DNA of 64,000 bases from Skermania piniformis (lineage in GTDB: Bacteria; Actinomycetota; Actinomycetes; Mycobacteriales; Mycobacteriaceae), in assembly GCF_019285775.1 (NCBI RefSeq), contig NZ_CP079105.1:806001-870000 (forward strand), written 5' to 3'. Numbering within the stretch: the stretch's first letter is position 1; every line of letters starts with the position of its first letter. The notes below the pieces were generated by a model. It made no database searches. It saw only the letters and a program-made list of their open reading frames with translations, and had not been told where the DNA came from. The translations under genes and the position numbers were made by a program. Shown here in pieces: positions 31,301 to 49,685 of the stretch.

Positions 31301-34141
31301 CTGTCGGTGTGGGAGTTCTGGTCGGCCATCGCCTGCGGCGGCCGGCTGGTGATCGCCGAACCGGGCGGTCAGAACGAGCCGAGTTACCTTGCGGCACTGA
31401 TGAGCTCGACCGGCGTGACCACGCTGCACGCGGTGCCGTCGATGGTCGAGGCGTTGCTCGCCGTCGACGACGGTCGGTTACCGGCGACGTTGCGCCGGGT
31501 GCTGGCGATCGGTGAGGCCTTCCCCGGCTCGGTCGCCCAGGCGGTTCGGGCCGGCAATCCCGGACTCGCGCTGTACAACCTGTACGGCCCGACCGAGGCG
31601 GCGGTGTCGGTGACGTACCACGCGGTCGGCGATGCGGATCGGACCGACGTCAGTATCGGTGGGCCGGAATGGAACACCCGGCTCTACGTGCTCGACGAGC
31701 GACTCCATCCGGTGCCGGCCGGGGTGGTGGGTGAGCTGTACCTGGGCGGCGCCCAGCTGGCCCGGGGATACCTGGACCAGCCCGCCCTGACCGCAGAACG
31801 GTTCGTCGCCGACCCGTTCGGTCCGGCAGCCGGGCGGTTGTACCGGACCGGAGACCTGGTCGCCTGGAATTCGGCCGGCGAGCTGGATTACGCCGGGCGG
31901 AGCGACTTCCAGGTCAAGGTGCGTGGTTTCCGGATCGAGTTGGGTGAGATCGAGGCAGCCCTGCGCGACACCGGGCTGGTCCGCAGTGCCGCGGTCGCCG
32001 CCCGGCACGACCCGATCCGGGGGACCGACCTGGTCGGATATGTGGTGCCGTCCGACGATGTGGCGCTCGATCTCGACCGGCTGCGGGCGGCGCTGGCCCA
32101 GCGGCTGCCGTCGTACATGCTGCCTGCGGCGTTCGTCGAACTGGACCGGCTGCCGTTGAACATCAACGGCAAGATCGATCGAGCGGCGTTGCCGGAGCCG
32201 GCGTTCACGGCGCGGGCGTACCGACCGCCGAGTACCCCGATGGAAGCGGTCGTGGCCGGGACCATCGCGGAGGTGCTCGGGCTCGATCAGGTCGGCCTCG
32301 ACGACAATTTCTTCGCCCTCGGCGGAAACTCGTTGTCGGCGACGCAGGTCGCGGCGCGATTGGGCCGGACGCTGGACCGGACTGTTCCGGTTCGGGTGTT
32401 CTTCGAGGCACCCACGGTGGCCGCGTTGGCGGCGGCGGTCGCCGCCCGCCCCGCGGTGGCCGACCGGCGACCGGCGCTGACCGCGCGGCCGCGGCCGGAT
32501 CAGGTACCGCTGTCGACGGCACAACAGCGGATGTGGCTGCTGAACCGGATCGACCCCACGTCGGCGGCCTACAACATCCCGGTGGTGCTCCGGCTGTCCG
32601 GGCTGCTCGATGTGCCGGCGCTGGAAGCGTCGGTGTGGGATGTGATCGAGCGGCACGAGATCTTGCGGACCCGGTACCCCGATACGCCGGCCGGCCCGGT
32701 CCAGGAACTGGTGCCGATCAGCGAGGCGATGCCGCCGCTCGTCCCGATCCGGGTCGCCGAAGCTGCCTTGCCGGCCGCGGTCCGCGACCTGATCGGCACC
32801 GGATTCGACGTGACGGTGGCCGCCCCGGTGCGGGGCAGTCTGTTCGAGGTCAGCCCCACCGAGCATGTGCTCGCGGTGGTCGTGCACCACATCAGCGGCG
32901 ACGGATTCTCCATGGTGCCGTTCACCCGGGACGTGATGACCGCCTACCAGGCCCGGGTGGAAAGTGTGAGCCCGGCGTGGGCTCCGCTGCCGGTGCAGTA
33001 CGCCGACTACGCGTTGTGGCAGCACGAGGTACTCGGCGCCGCGTCCGACCCGGACTCGTTGATGGCCCGCCAACTCGGCTTCTGGCGGCGCGAGCTCGCC
33101 GGCCTGCCCGAACTGCTCGATCTACCGACCGACCGCCCGCGGCCACCGGTGCCGTCCGGCGCCGGCGCCGAGATCGAGCTGCGCCTGGACAGCGCGATCG
33201 CCGAGCGGCTCGGCAAGGTCGCCGGGGAACACCAGGCGACGGCGTTCATGGTGGTGCACGCGGCGTTCGCGCTCCTGCTGGGCCGGCTCACCGGCAGCAC
33301 CGATGTCGCCATCGGTGCGCCGATCGCCGGGCGCGGCGAACCGGCGTTGGACGCGATGATCGGAATGTTCGTCAACACCCTGGTCCTGCGCACCCGGATC
33401 GACGCCACCGGCACGTTCGCCGACTTCCTCGGCGAGGTCCGGCGGCGCGACCTGGACGCGTTCGGCAACGCGGACGTGCCGTTCGATTCGATCGTCGACG
33501 AGCTCGGCGTCGGTCGGTCGCGGGCGTATTCACCGCTGGTCCAGGTGCTCCTCGCGTTCCAGAACATCGGCACCACCGAGCTGCGGCTGCCCGGCCTGGA
33601 GATCGCGTTGTCGGACGGGATCACCGAGCACGCTCGCTTCGACCTGCAGCTGACCTGCGCCGAGATCGTCGGCGAGGACGGCCTGCTCGACGGGATGCGG
33701 CTCCTGTTCACCTACCGCACCGACCTGTTCACCGAGCAGTCGGTGCAGCGGATCGCCCGGCGACTGATCCGAGTTCTCGATATCGTCACCGACACCCCGG
33801 ACGTGGTGTTGCGCGAGATCGACATCGCGGACCCGGACGAAGCTGCGGATGTCGTCCGTACCGTGGCCGACCTGCCCGAGTTGGTAGCCGCCGCCGCGGC
33901 TGCCGACCCGGATGCAGTGGCCTTCGAGTACGCCGGCAGCGTCGTCCGGTTCGGCGGGTTGCACGAGACGATGGCGGCGGTGTCGGCCACGATGGGGGTC
34001 GCATTGACCCCGGAGGCGCAGATTCCGGTCGCGTTGACCCGGTTGGTTCCCGGGATGTTGCCGGCGCTGGGCGCGGATGGGTATGCCGCGATGATCGATT
34101 CGTTGCTCGAGGTCGCCGACCGGGTGGGCCGCGGCCTGCGG
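16346..34141 (+). CDS. Giant non-ribosomal peptide synthetase, (C-A-T)x5-C plus A-like tail
   Basis: 5932 residues from TTG 16346 to the TGA at 34142-34144. TTG is accepted because AGGAAGAGG stands just before it and no ATG or GTG start in frame precedes the first conserved motif (PLSAAQLGIWYA). Condensation motifs: HHVALDG (151), HHIASDG (1197), HHISADG (2256), HHISGDG (3334), QHIAIDG (4444), HHISGDG (5514). Carrier serines in GGNSL: 1013, 2072, 3136, 4260, 5329. Adenylation TSGSTG loops: 619, 1689, 2744, 3850, 4940. No epimerase, methyltransferase or thioesterase domain is visible. The first C domain starts within 20 residues of the N-terminus without a tail, suggesting chain initiation, perhaps with a fatty acyl group. 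The gene ends in C plus a 95-residue A-like tail and overlaps cobM (GTGA). End given to the last sense codon; the stop completes at 34144. Confidence 0.97.
16400..19500 (+). other. NRPS1 module 1: C(starter)-A(Thr-like)-T
   Basis: The C domain has HHVALDGWG. In the A domain the pocket residues read by alignment to PheA are D-F-W-N-I-A-M-V-H-K, one change (G to A) from the classical threonine code. The carrier site is LGGNSL at residue 1013. As first module with no upstream carrier, its C domain is a candidate lipoinitiation domain (inference). Confidence 0.75.
19523..22690 (+). other. NRPS1 module 2: C-A(unassigned)-T
   Basis: C motif HHIASDG. The A domain differs clearly from its neighbours: SFDASVLELL replaces the usual FDxSVWE, and its pocket reads D-A-L-F-A-G-A-V-A-K. 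This does not match a code I know; the small non-polar lining suggests a hydrophobic residue. Carrier Ser at 2072. Confidence 0.7.
22700..25880 (+). other. NRPS1 module 3: C-A(Ser)-T
   Basis: C motif HHISADG. Pocket residues D-V-W-H-F-S-L-V-D-K equal a standard serine code. Carrier Ser at 3136. Confidence 0.8.
25882..29258 (+). other. NRPS1 module 4: C-A(Thr-like)-T, with low-complexity linkers
   Basis: C motif HHISGDG. Pocket D-F-W-S-I-G-M-V-H-K, a threonine-like code. Two low-complexity inserts are present: a repeated SAEPAM linker between C and A (27356-27430) and a Gly/Ala/Thr-rich loop inside A (28378-28447). Carrier Ser at 4260. Confidence 0.75.
29260..32460 (+). other. NRPS1 module 5: C(QH variant)-A(unassigned)-T
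   Basis: The C motif is QHIAIDG, keeping the second (catalytic) His but with Gln for the first. Pocket D-L-W-H-L-I-L-V-S-K, Ser-like in part but with Ile and Ser at two key positions, so not assigned. It resembles the NRPS2 second A domain (D-V-W-D-L-I-L-V-S-K). Carrier Ser at 5329. Confidence 0.7.
32470..33856 (+). other. NRPS1 terminal C domain (partner A-T is on NRPS2)
   Basis: A full condensation domain with HHISGDG at residue 5514 and the usual MFVNTLVLR segment. No A or T domain follows on this protein. Its acceptor must be the first A-T unit of the next protein, NRPS2, so the module is split between C and A. Confidence 0.75.
33857..34141 (+). other. C-terminal A-like docking candidate of NRPS1
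   Basis: About 95 residues starting at DLPELVAAAAAADPDAVAF resemble the first strand and helix of an A domain. A helical segment with PVALTRLVPGMLPALG follows, then the protein ends. The NRPS2 N-terminus has a homologous segment (DLPRLVAAAAATEPDRTAF, then PVVLTGLIPERL). A paired docking function is inferred from this resemblance and position. Confidence 0.55.
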
Positions 34142-34914
34142 TGACCGTCCATTTCATCGGCGCCGGCCCCGGGGCCGCGGACCTGCTCACCCTGCGAGCG
34201 GTCCGCTTGCTCGGGGCTGCGGACGTCTGCCTGTACGCCGGCACCTATCTCGATCGGGCGGTGCTATCGCACTGCCGGACCGACGCCGAACTGGTCGACA
34301 CCCAGTACCTCGACCTGGACGCGATCGTCGACGAACTGGTCCGAGCCGACGCGCGCGGCGCTACCGTGGCCCGGCTCTGCTCCGGCGACCCGTCGCTGTA
34401 CTCGGCGTTGACCGAGCAGACCCGACGGCTGGACGAGCGCGGCATCCGGTGGGATGTGACGCCCGGCGTGCCGGCCTACGCCGCTGCGGCGGCATTGCTG
34501 GGGACCGAGCTGACCGTGCCGGAGTCGACCCAGTCGGTCGTGTTGACCCGAGTGGCCGGCACCACCCGGATGCCGGCCACGGAGGCGCTGGCCGGCTTCG
34601 CCCGCACCCGCGCGACGTTGGCGCTGCACCTGGCGATCCGCCGGACGCGCGAGCTCGCTGCCGAGCTGACCGCCGAGTACGGCCCGGACTGCCCGGTGGT
34701 GGTGGTCTATCGAGCCACCCGGCCGGAGCAGCTGATCATCCGCGGCAGTTTGGCCGATATCGCCGACCGGGTGGAACGGGCCGGCCTCCGCCAAGCGGCG
34801 ATCATCCTGGTCGGCCCGGTGCTCGCGGCTACCGACTGCGCCGAGTCGCACCTCTATGATCCCGCCCGGCAGCGCCCCGGCCGGCCGGGGCCGACCGAGG
34901 CCGGTACCCGGTAG
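34141..34914 (+). CDS. cobM: CobM-type precorrin-4 C11-methyltransferase inside the NRPS operon
   Basis: A 257-residue SAM-dependent tetrapyrrole-methylase-fold protein. FIGAGPGAADLLTLRAVRLL is the SAM-binding start, and CLYAGTYLD, VARLCSGDPSLYSAL, TPGVPAYAAAAALLG and PVVVVYRATRPEQ follow in CobM order. Compared with typical CobM (LHSGDPS, YAGSxxP) the His before SGDPS is Cys and the YAG loop is altered. The GTG start overlaps the NRPS1 stop (GTGA), and NRPS2 begins 32 bp after its stop, so it is cotranscribed and probably coupled. Family membership is secure. Whether it still methylates a corrin precursor or has been recruited to the peptide cannot be told; no other cob gene is in the window. 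Confidence 0.85.
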   Translation: MTVHFIGAGPGAADLLTLRAVRLLGAADVCLYAGTYLDRAVLSHCRTDAELVDTQYLDLDAIVDELVRADARGATVARLCSGDPSLYSALTEQTRRLDERGIRWDVTPGVPAYAAAAALLGTELTVPESTQSVVLTRVAGTTRMPATEALAGFARTRATLALHLAIRRTRELAAELTAEYGPDCPVVVVYRATRPEQLIIRGSLADIADRVERAGLRQAAIILVGPVLAATDCAESHLYDPARQRPGRPGPTEAGTR

Positions 34915-34946
34915 ACGGTAGATTTCGACCGGCGAAGGAGACATCC

Positions 34947-45749
<10,803 letters not shown>

Positions 45750-45753
45750 CTAT

Positions 45754-46602
45754 TCAGCTGGTGCCGGCGGCGCGGCGGAAGCCGCGGATTGCCGGGAGCA
45801 CACAGATCGCCAGTGTGCCCAGCGACCACGCGATCGTCTGCAGCAGCGGCCCGGCTACCGGGCCGCCGAGCGACAGGCCCTTCATCGCATCGATGGCGCA
45901 GGACATCGGCTGATGCGCGACGACCGCCTGGAGCCACGGGGGATAGGCGGCCAGCGGGACGAATCCGGTGTTGAAGAACATCAGCAGCATGGTCAGCGCC
46001 GCGATGATCTGCACCATCTGCATCCCGTCCGAGTCGGACGTATTGGTCGTCACCGCGGCGACGAACAGCGCGAACCCGACGCCGAACAATATCGGTATGC
46101 AGAACAAGCCGATCGCGGCAAGCGGACCCTGGTGAAACCGGAACCCGAGCAGCAGGCCCACCGCCGCGATCACCAGCGACGTGACCAGGACCCGGACCAT
46201 CTCGGCCAATACCCGGCCGAGCAATACCGACGCCCGATGGATCGGCAGCGTCCACATCCGGCTCAGTAGGCCACTGATCCGATCGCCGCCGATGCTCAGC
46301 GCGCTGACCGTGGCACCGGACATCGCCCCGACGATCATGATCATCGGGACCGTGCCGTAGACGCTCGACTGACCGGTTGCTGCCGAGATCGAGTCACCGA
46401 GCACGACGCGCAGCATGAGCAGCATGACCGCCGGGTACACGGTCGACTGGATGATCGTGGTCGGGTCACGGAACCACTTGAGCAGTAGCCGCAGGCCCTC
46501 CAACCAGCTGCATCGAATCAGACTGGCGAAGCCGCGTTCGGGGTAGACGATGTCCGGTTCGGGAAGCTGGAACCGCGGCGTCGACGAGGTGAGGGCGGTC
46601 AT
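45754..46602 (-). CDS. ABC-2 permease (DrrC-like)
   Basis: A 282-residue membrane protein with about six hydrophobic segments and the ABC-2/DrrB-C pattern: RDPTTIIQSTVYPAVMLLML, LLSRMWTLPIHRASVLLGR (the cytosolic coupling region) and NTGFVPLAAYPPWLQAVV. It overlaps the upstream permease gene by 4 bp (ATGA). With the other permease and the ATPase it forms a DrrABC-like exporter. Convergent position beside NRPS2 suggests it exports the peptide product, as DrrABC exports PDIM lipids in mycobacteria; this is inference. Confidence 0.82.
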   Translation of the reverse strand: MTALTSSTPRFQLPEPDIVYPERGFASLIRCSWLEGLRLLLKWFRDPTTIIQSTVYPAVMLLMLRVVLGDSISAATGQSSVYGTVPMIMIVGAMSGATVSALSIGGDRISGLLSRMWTLPIHRASVLLGRVLAEMVRVLVTSLVIAAVGLLLGFRFHQGPLAAIGLFCIPILFGVGFALFVAAVTTNTSDSDGMQMVQIIAALTMLLMFFNTGFVPLAAYPPWLQAVVAHQPMSCAIDAMKGLSLGGPVAGPLLQTIAWSLGTLAICVLPAIRGFRRAAGTS

Positions 46603-47387
46603 CCACGCCTCCGGCTGGCCCAGGCCGCGAGCGGCAGGAAAATCACGAACATCCCGATCAACCAGGCCAACGGTGGCCCGAGCAGGCCCGGGGTGATCCC
46701 CGGATCGGCGAGATCGCGGAGGGCGAAGGAGAACTGCGACACCGGTTGGTTACGCACGAACGGGCGGATCCACGCCGGGAAGCCGGTTTCCGGGACGAAG
46801 CCGCAGGACAGCATGCCGAAGATCAGCGTCGGCAAGGTAAGCGCCTGGGTGACCGAGGCGGGGTTCTTGGCGGACAATCCGAGCACGTCTGCTCCCAGGG
46901 CCAACGCGGTTGCCACCCCGAGCGCAAACAGGCAGAAGAGCGCGGTCTGTGCGGGCCCGCCGTAAACTCGGAAACCGATCAGATACCCGAAGCCGAGCGC
47001 GGCGATCAGGGAGAGGGTGGATCTGATCAAGGCGCCGGTGACTCGCGCCGCAACCGGGACCAGCGGCGCGATCGGCATGGTCTGCATCCGCTCGACGAAG
47101 CCGCTCATCGCTTCCACCGCGGAGTAGGCCGCTGCCGAGGTCATCGTGAACGACATCGCCTGCAGCACGATGATGGCCATCACGAACTGGGCGTAGTCGA
47201 TGCCCTGGACCTGCATGACGTACTTGAGCGGTAGGTAGAACCCGATGGTGAAAATCAGCGGGGCCAGGACCGCGATGATGAACTCGCCTTTGACCCGCAT
47301 CATCCGAACGGTCCGCTTGGTCAATGCCAGCCATTGGATGAAACTGCTCGGCTGAGCCCGGATATGCCGGTTCACCAAGGTGGTCAT
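46599..47387 (-). CDS. ABC-2 permease (DrrB-like)
   Basis: A 262-residue ABC-2 permease with six predicted helices. Segments include GEFIIAVLAPLIFTIGFYLP, AAYSAVEAMSGFVERMQTMP (coupling helix with MxTMPIAP) and SCGFVPETGFPAWIRPFVRN. It differs from the second permease, so the channel is probably a heterodimer. Starts 28 bp after the ATPase gene. Confidence 0.82.
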   Translation of the reverse strand: MTTLVNRHIRAQPSSFIQWLALTKRTVRMMRVKGEFIIAVLAPLIFTIGFYLPLKYVMQVQGIDYAQFVMAIIVLQAMSFTMTSAAAYSAVEAMSGFVERMQTMPIAPLVPVAARVTGALIRSTLSLIAALGFGYLIGFRVYGGPAQTALFCLFALGVATALALGADVLGLSAKNPASVTQALTLPTLIFGMLSCGFVPETGFPAWIRPFVRNQPVSQFSFALRDLADPGITPGLLGPPLAWLIGMFVIFLPLAAWASRRRG

Positions 47388-47415
47388 CGAGGACCGTTTC
47401 CGGAATCGTCGTTGC

Positions 47416-48390
47416 TCACGGGGCGCTCGGCGCCGCAGGCCCGGTGATGTTCAGGAAGACATCGTCCAGGGATGGTCGCCGCAGGCCGATGTCGGTCAGC
47501 GCGATCCCGGCGGCGTCCAGCCGCCGCAGCGCCTCGGCCAGCGTGGCCGGCCCGTACGGGGCCGGAATCGAGATATGGTCGCGGCTTTCCGAGCCGAGCA
47601 CCTCGGCGCTCACCGACGCAGGCACCAGATCGCCGAGTGCGGCAACGGTGCGGGCGAGTTCCTGCGGATGAAGCGGCACCACATCACAGTAACTGCCACC
47701 GATCATCGCCTTGAGCTGGTCTGCGCTGCCCTCCGCGATCACCGTGCCGTGATCGATCACGATGATGTTGTCCGACAAGAGGTCGGCCTCTTCGAGGTAC
47801 TGGGTGGTCAGCAGCACCGTGATGCGCTGCTCGCGCAAATTTGCCACCAGGTTCCAGATCGTCTGGCGGCTGCGCGGATCCAGGCCGGTGGTCGGCTCGT
47901 CCAAGAACACCACCTCGGGCCGAACCACCAAACCGCAGGCCAGATCGACCCGGCGGCGCATCCCGCCGGAATATTCCTTGATGCTGCGATCGCTGGCCTC
48001 GACCAGATCGAACTGCTCCAGCAGCTCGTCCGCGCGCCGTCGCGCGTGCCGTTTGCCCAAGCCCATCAACCGGCCGAACAGCACGATATTTTCTCGGCCG
48101 GTCATAGTAACGTCGACCGCGGCGTACTGGCCGGTCATCATGATCGATCGACGTACGTCGGCGGCGTGCCGGATCACGTCGTGGCCGGCGACGGTCGCGG
48201 TTCCGGAGTCGGGCCGCAGGAGCGTCGACAGAATCTTCACGGTGGTGGTCTTGCCGGCACCGTTGGGGCCGAGAATGCCCAGGACGGTGCCGCGGTCCGC
48301 CTGAAAACTGATCCCGCGCAGCGCCTCTACCTTGCCGAAGGTCTTGCGGACCCCACTGACGTAGACGGCGGTTTCGCGCCTACTTGGCAT
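47416..48390 (-). CDS. ABC transporter ATPase (DrrA-like)
   Basis: 324 residues from ATG 48390, preceded by GGGAG; the frame runs on upstream but without coding features. Walker A GPNGAGKTTTVK, signature YSGGMRRRVDLA, Walker B VVFLDEPTTGLD and the switch His region are intact. The C-terminal extension (SLDDVFLNITG) is typical of DrrA drug/lipid exporters. It energises the two permeases downstream in the same operon. Divergent from the Ag85-like esterase gene. Confidence 0.88.
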   Translation of the reverse strand: MPSRRETAVYVSGVRKTFGKVEALRGISFQADRGTVLGILGPNGAGKTTTVKILSTLLRPDSGTATVAGHDVIRHAADVRRSIMMTGQYAAVDVTMTGRENIVLFGRLMGLGKRHARRRADELLEQFDLVEASDRSIKEYSGGMRRRVDLACGLVVRPEVVFLDEPTTGLDPRSRQTIWNLVANLREQRITVLLTTQYLEEADLLSDNIIVIDHGTVIAEGSADQLKAMIGGSYCDVVPLHPQELARTVAALGDLVPASVSAEVLGSESRDHISIPAPYGPATLAEALRRLDAAGIALTDIGLRRPSLDDVFLNITGPAAPSAP

Positions 48391-48538
48391 GGGCTCCCAC
48401 TGTCTGGTCGGATCGTTGTTACGGTGCAATGCTACCGGGGTTGAAACTCGGACCGGTCGACGGTGTCGGACGAAACCGGCACGGGGTATGCTTCGCCGTG
48501 TCCTAAACGTTACCTGCTGGTTGCACGAATGGGGTCTC

Positions 48539-49597
48539 ATGCCTATGCAACACACGATGGTCCGCGTGGCAATCGGCGCGATAGCGGCGCTGATCTCGAC
48601 GTCGGTGGCGATTCCGGTCGGCTCGGCAGCGCCGGTCGATCCCATCGTCACCGGCAATTCGTTGTTGCACGCGGTCACCGCACCGAACGGTTCGTATGTG
48701 GAGAAAGCCACTCTCGAAGACGATCGGCACCTCACCATCTATGTGCATTCGGCATCGATGAACAAGACGGTGCCGCTGCAGGTGCAGCGTCCGGCCGACA
48801 CCAGCGTGCCACGGCCGGTGCTGTACCTGCTCAACGGTGCCGGCGGTGGGGAGGACAGCGCGACCTGGGAGGCGAAGTCGGACGCGCTCGAGTTCTTGGC
48901 CGACAAGAACGTCAACGTGGTGTCCCCGGTCGGTGGCAAGTGGTCGTACTACGCGGACTGGCGGGCGCCCGATCCCGAGCTCGGGGTGAACAAGTGGCAG
49001 ACCTTCCTACTGGACGAGATTCCGCCGCTGGTCGATGCGGCGCTGGGCAGCAGCGGACTGAATGCGTTGGCCGGTATCTCCACCTCCGGGACGACGGTGC
49101 TCGCGCTCGCCGAAGCGCGGCCCGGAATGTACAAAAGCGTCGCGGCGTACTCGGGTTGTGCGCAGATCAGCGACCCGATCGGATATCAGTTCGTCAAGGT
49201 GACGGTCAATGTCTGGGGCGGCGGCAATGTCGACAACATGTACGGCCCCCAGGGTGATCCGATGTGGGCCGAGCATGATCCGGTCCTGCATGCCGAGAAG
49301 CTCCGGGGGACGACGCTGTACGTGTCGAGCGGCAACGGGTTGCCCGGTTCGCACGACACGCTGACCGATTCGCACCTGCAGGCGCAGGGTCCCGGTGGCC
49401 TGGCCAATCAGATGGTGGTCGGCGGCGCGATCGAGGTCGGCACCAACTTCTGCTCGCACAACCTGGCCAACAAGCTGAGCGAGTTGCAGATCCCGGCGAC
49501 GTTCAATTTCCGGCCCAACGGCACCCACTCGTGGGGCTATTGGGAGGACGACTTCAAGGCCTCGTGGCCGGTGATCGCCCCGCCGATCGGGCTCTGA
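48539..49597 (+). CDS. Secreted antigen-85-like esterase/mycolyltransferase
   Basis: About 352 residues with an N-terminal signal peptide (VRVAIGAIAALISTSVAIPV, cleavage likely after GSAA). The fold is alpha/beta hydrolase of the antigen-85/esterase D group: YLLNGAGGGEDSATWE near the N-terminus, nucleophile elbow GISTSGTTVLALAEA, and a C-terminal catalytic His in NGTHSWGYW, nearly identical to the antigen 85 motif. It acts outside the cytoplasmic membrane and could transfer acyl groups or hydrolyse esters. ATG 48539 (after GGGG), 48545 and 48557 are all possible starts. The divergent exporter suggests a role in processing the exported lipid or lipopeptide (inference). Confidence 0.78.
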   Translation: MPMQHTMVRVAIGAIAALISTSVAIPVGSAAPVDPIVTGNSLLHAVTAPNGSYVEKATLEDDRHLTIYVHSASMNKTVPLQVQRPADTSVPRPVLYLLNGAGGGEDSATWEAKSDALEFLADKNVNVVSPVGGKWSYYADWRAPDPELGVNKWQTFLLDEIPPLVDAALGSSGLNALAGISTSGTTVLALAEARPGMYKSVAAYSGCAQISDPIGYQFVKVTVNVWGGGNVDNMYGPQGDPMWAEHDPVLHAEKLRGTTLYVSSGNGLPGSHDTLTDSHLQAQGPGGLANQMVVGGAIEVGTNFCSHNLANKLSELQIPATFNFRPNGTHSWGYWEDDFKASWPVIAPPIGL

Positions 49598-49685
49598 CCT
49601 CCGGACGTTGTCGGCTCTCGTGGCGGCGCACTAGTGTTGGTCCGGTGCGCCGGCAAATAGCGGACGCCGCGGTGGGAGGAGTTCG

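Noticed and set aside
48391-48738. Upstream extension of the DrrA-like ATPase frame
   Set aside because: It runs through the divergent promoter and into the signal peptide of the esterase; the ABC domain begins directly after ATG 48390.
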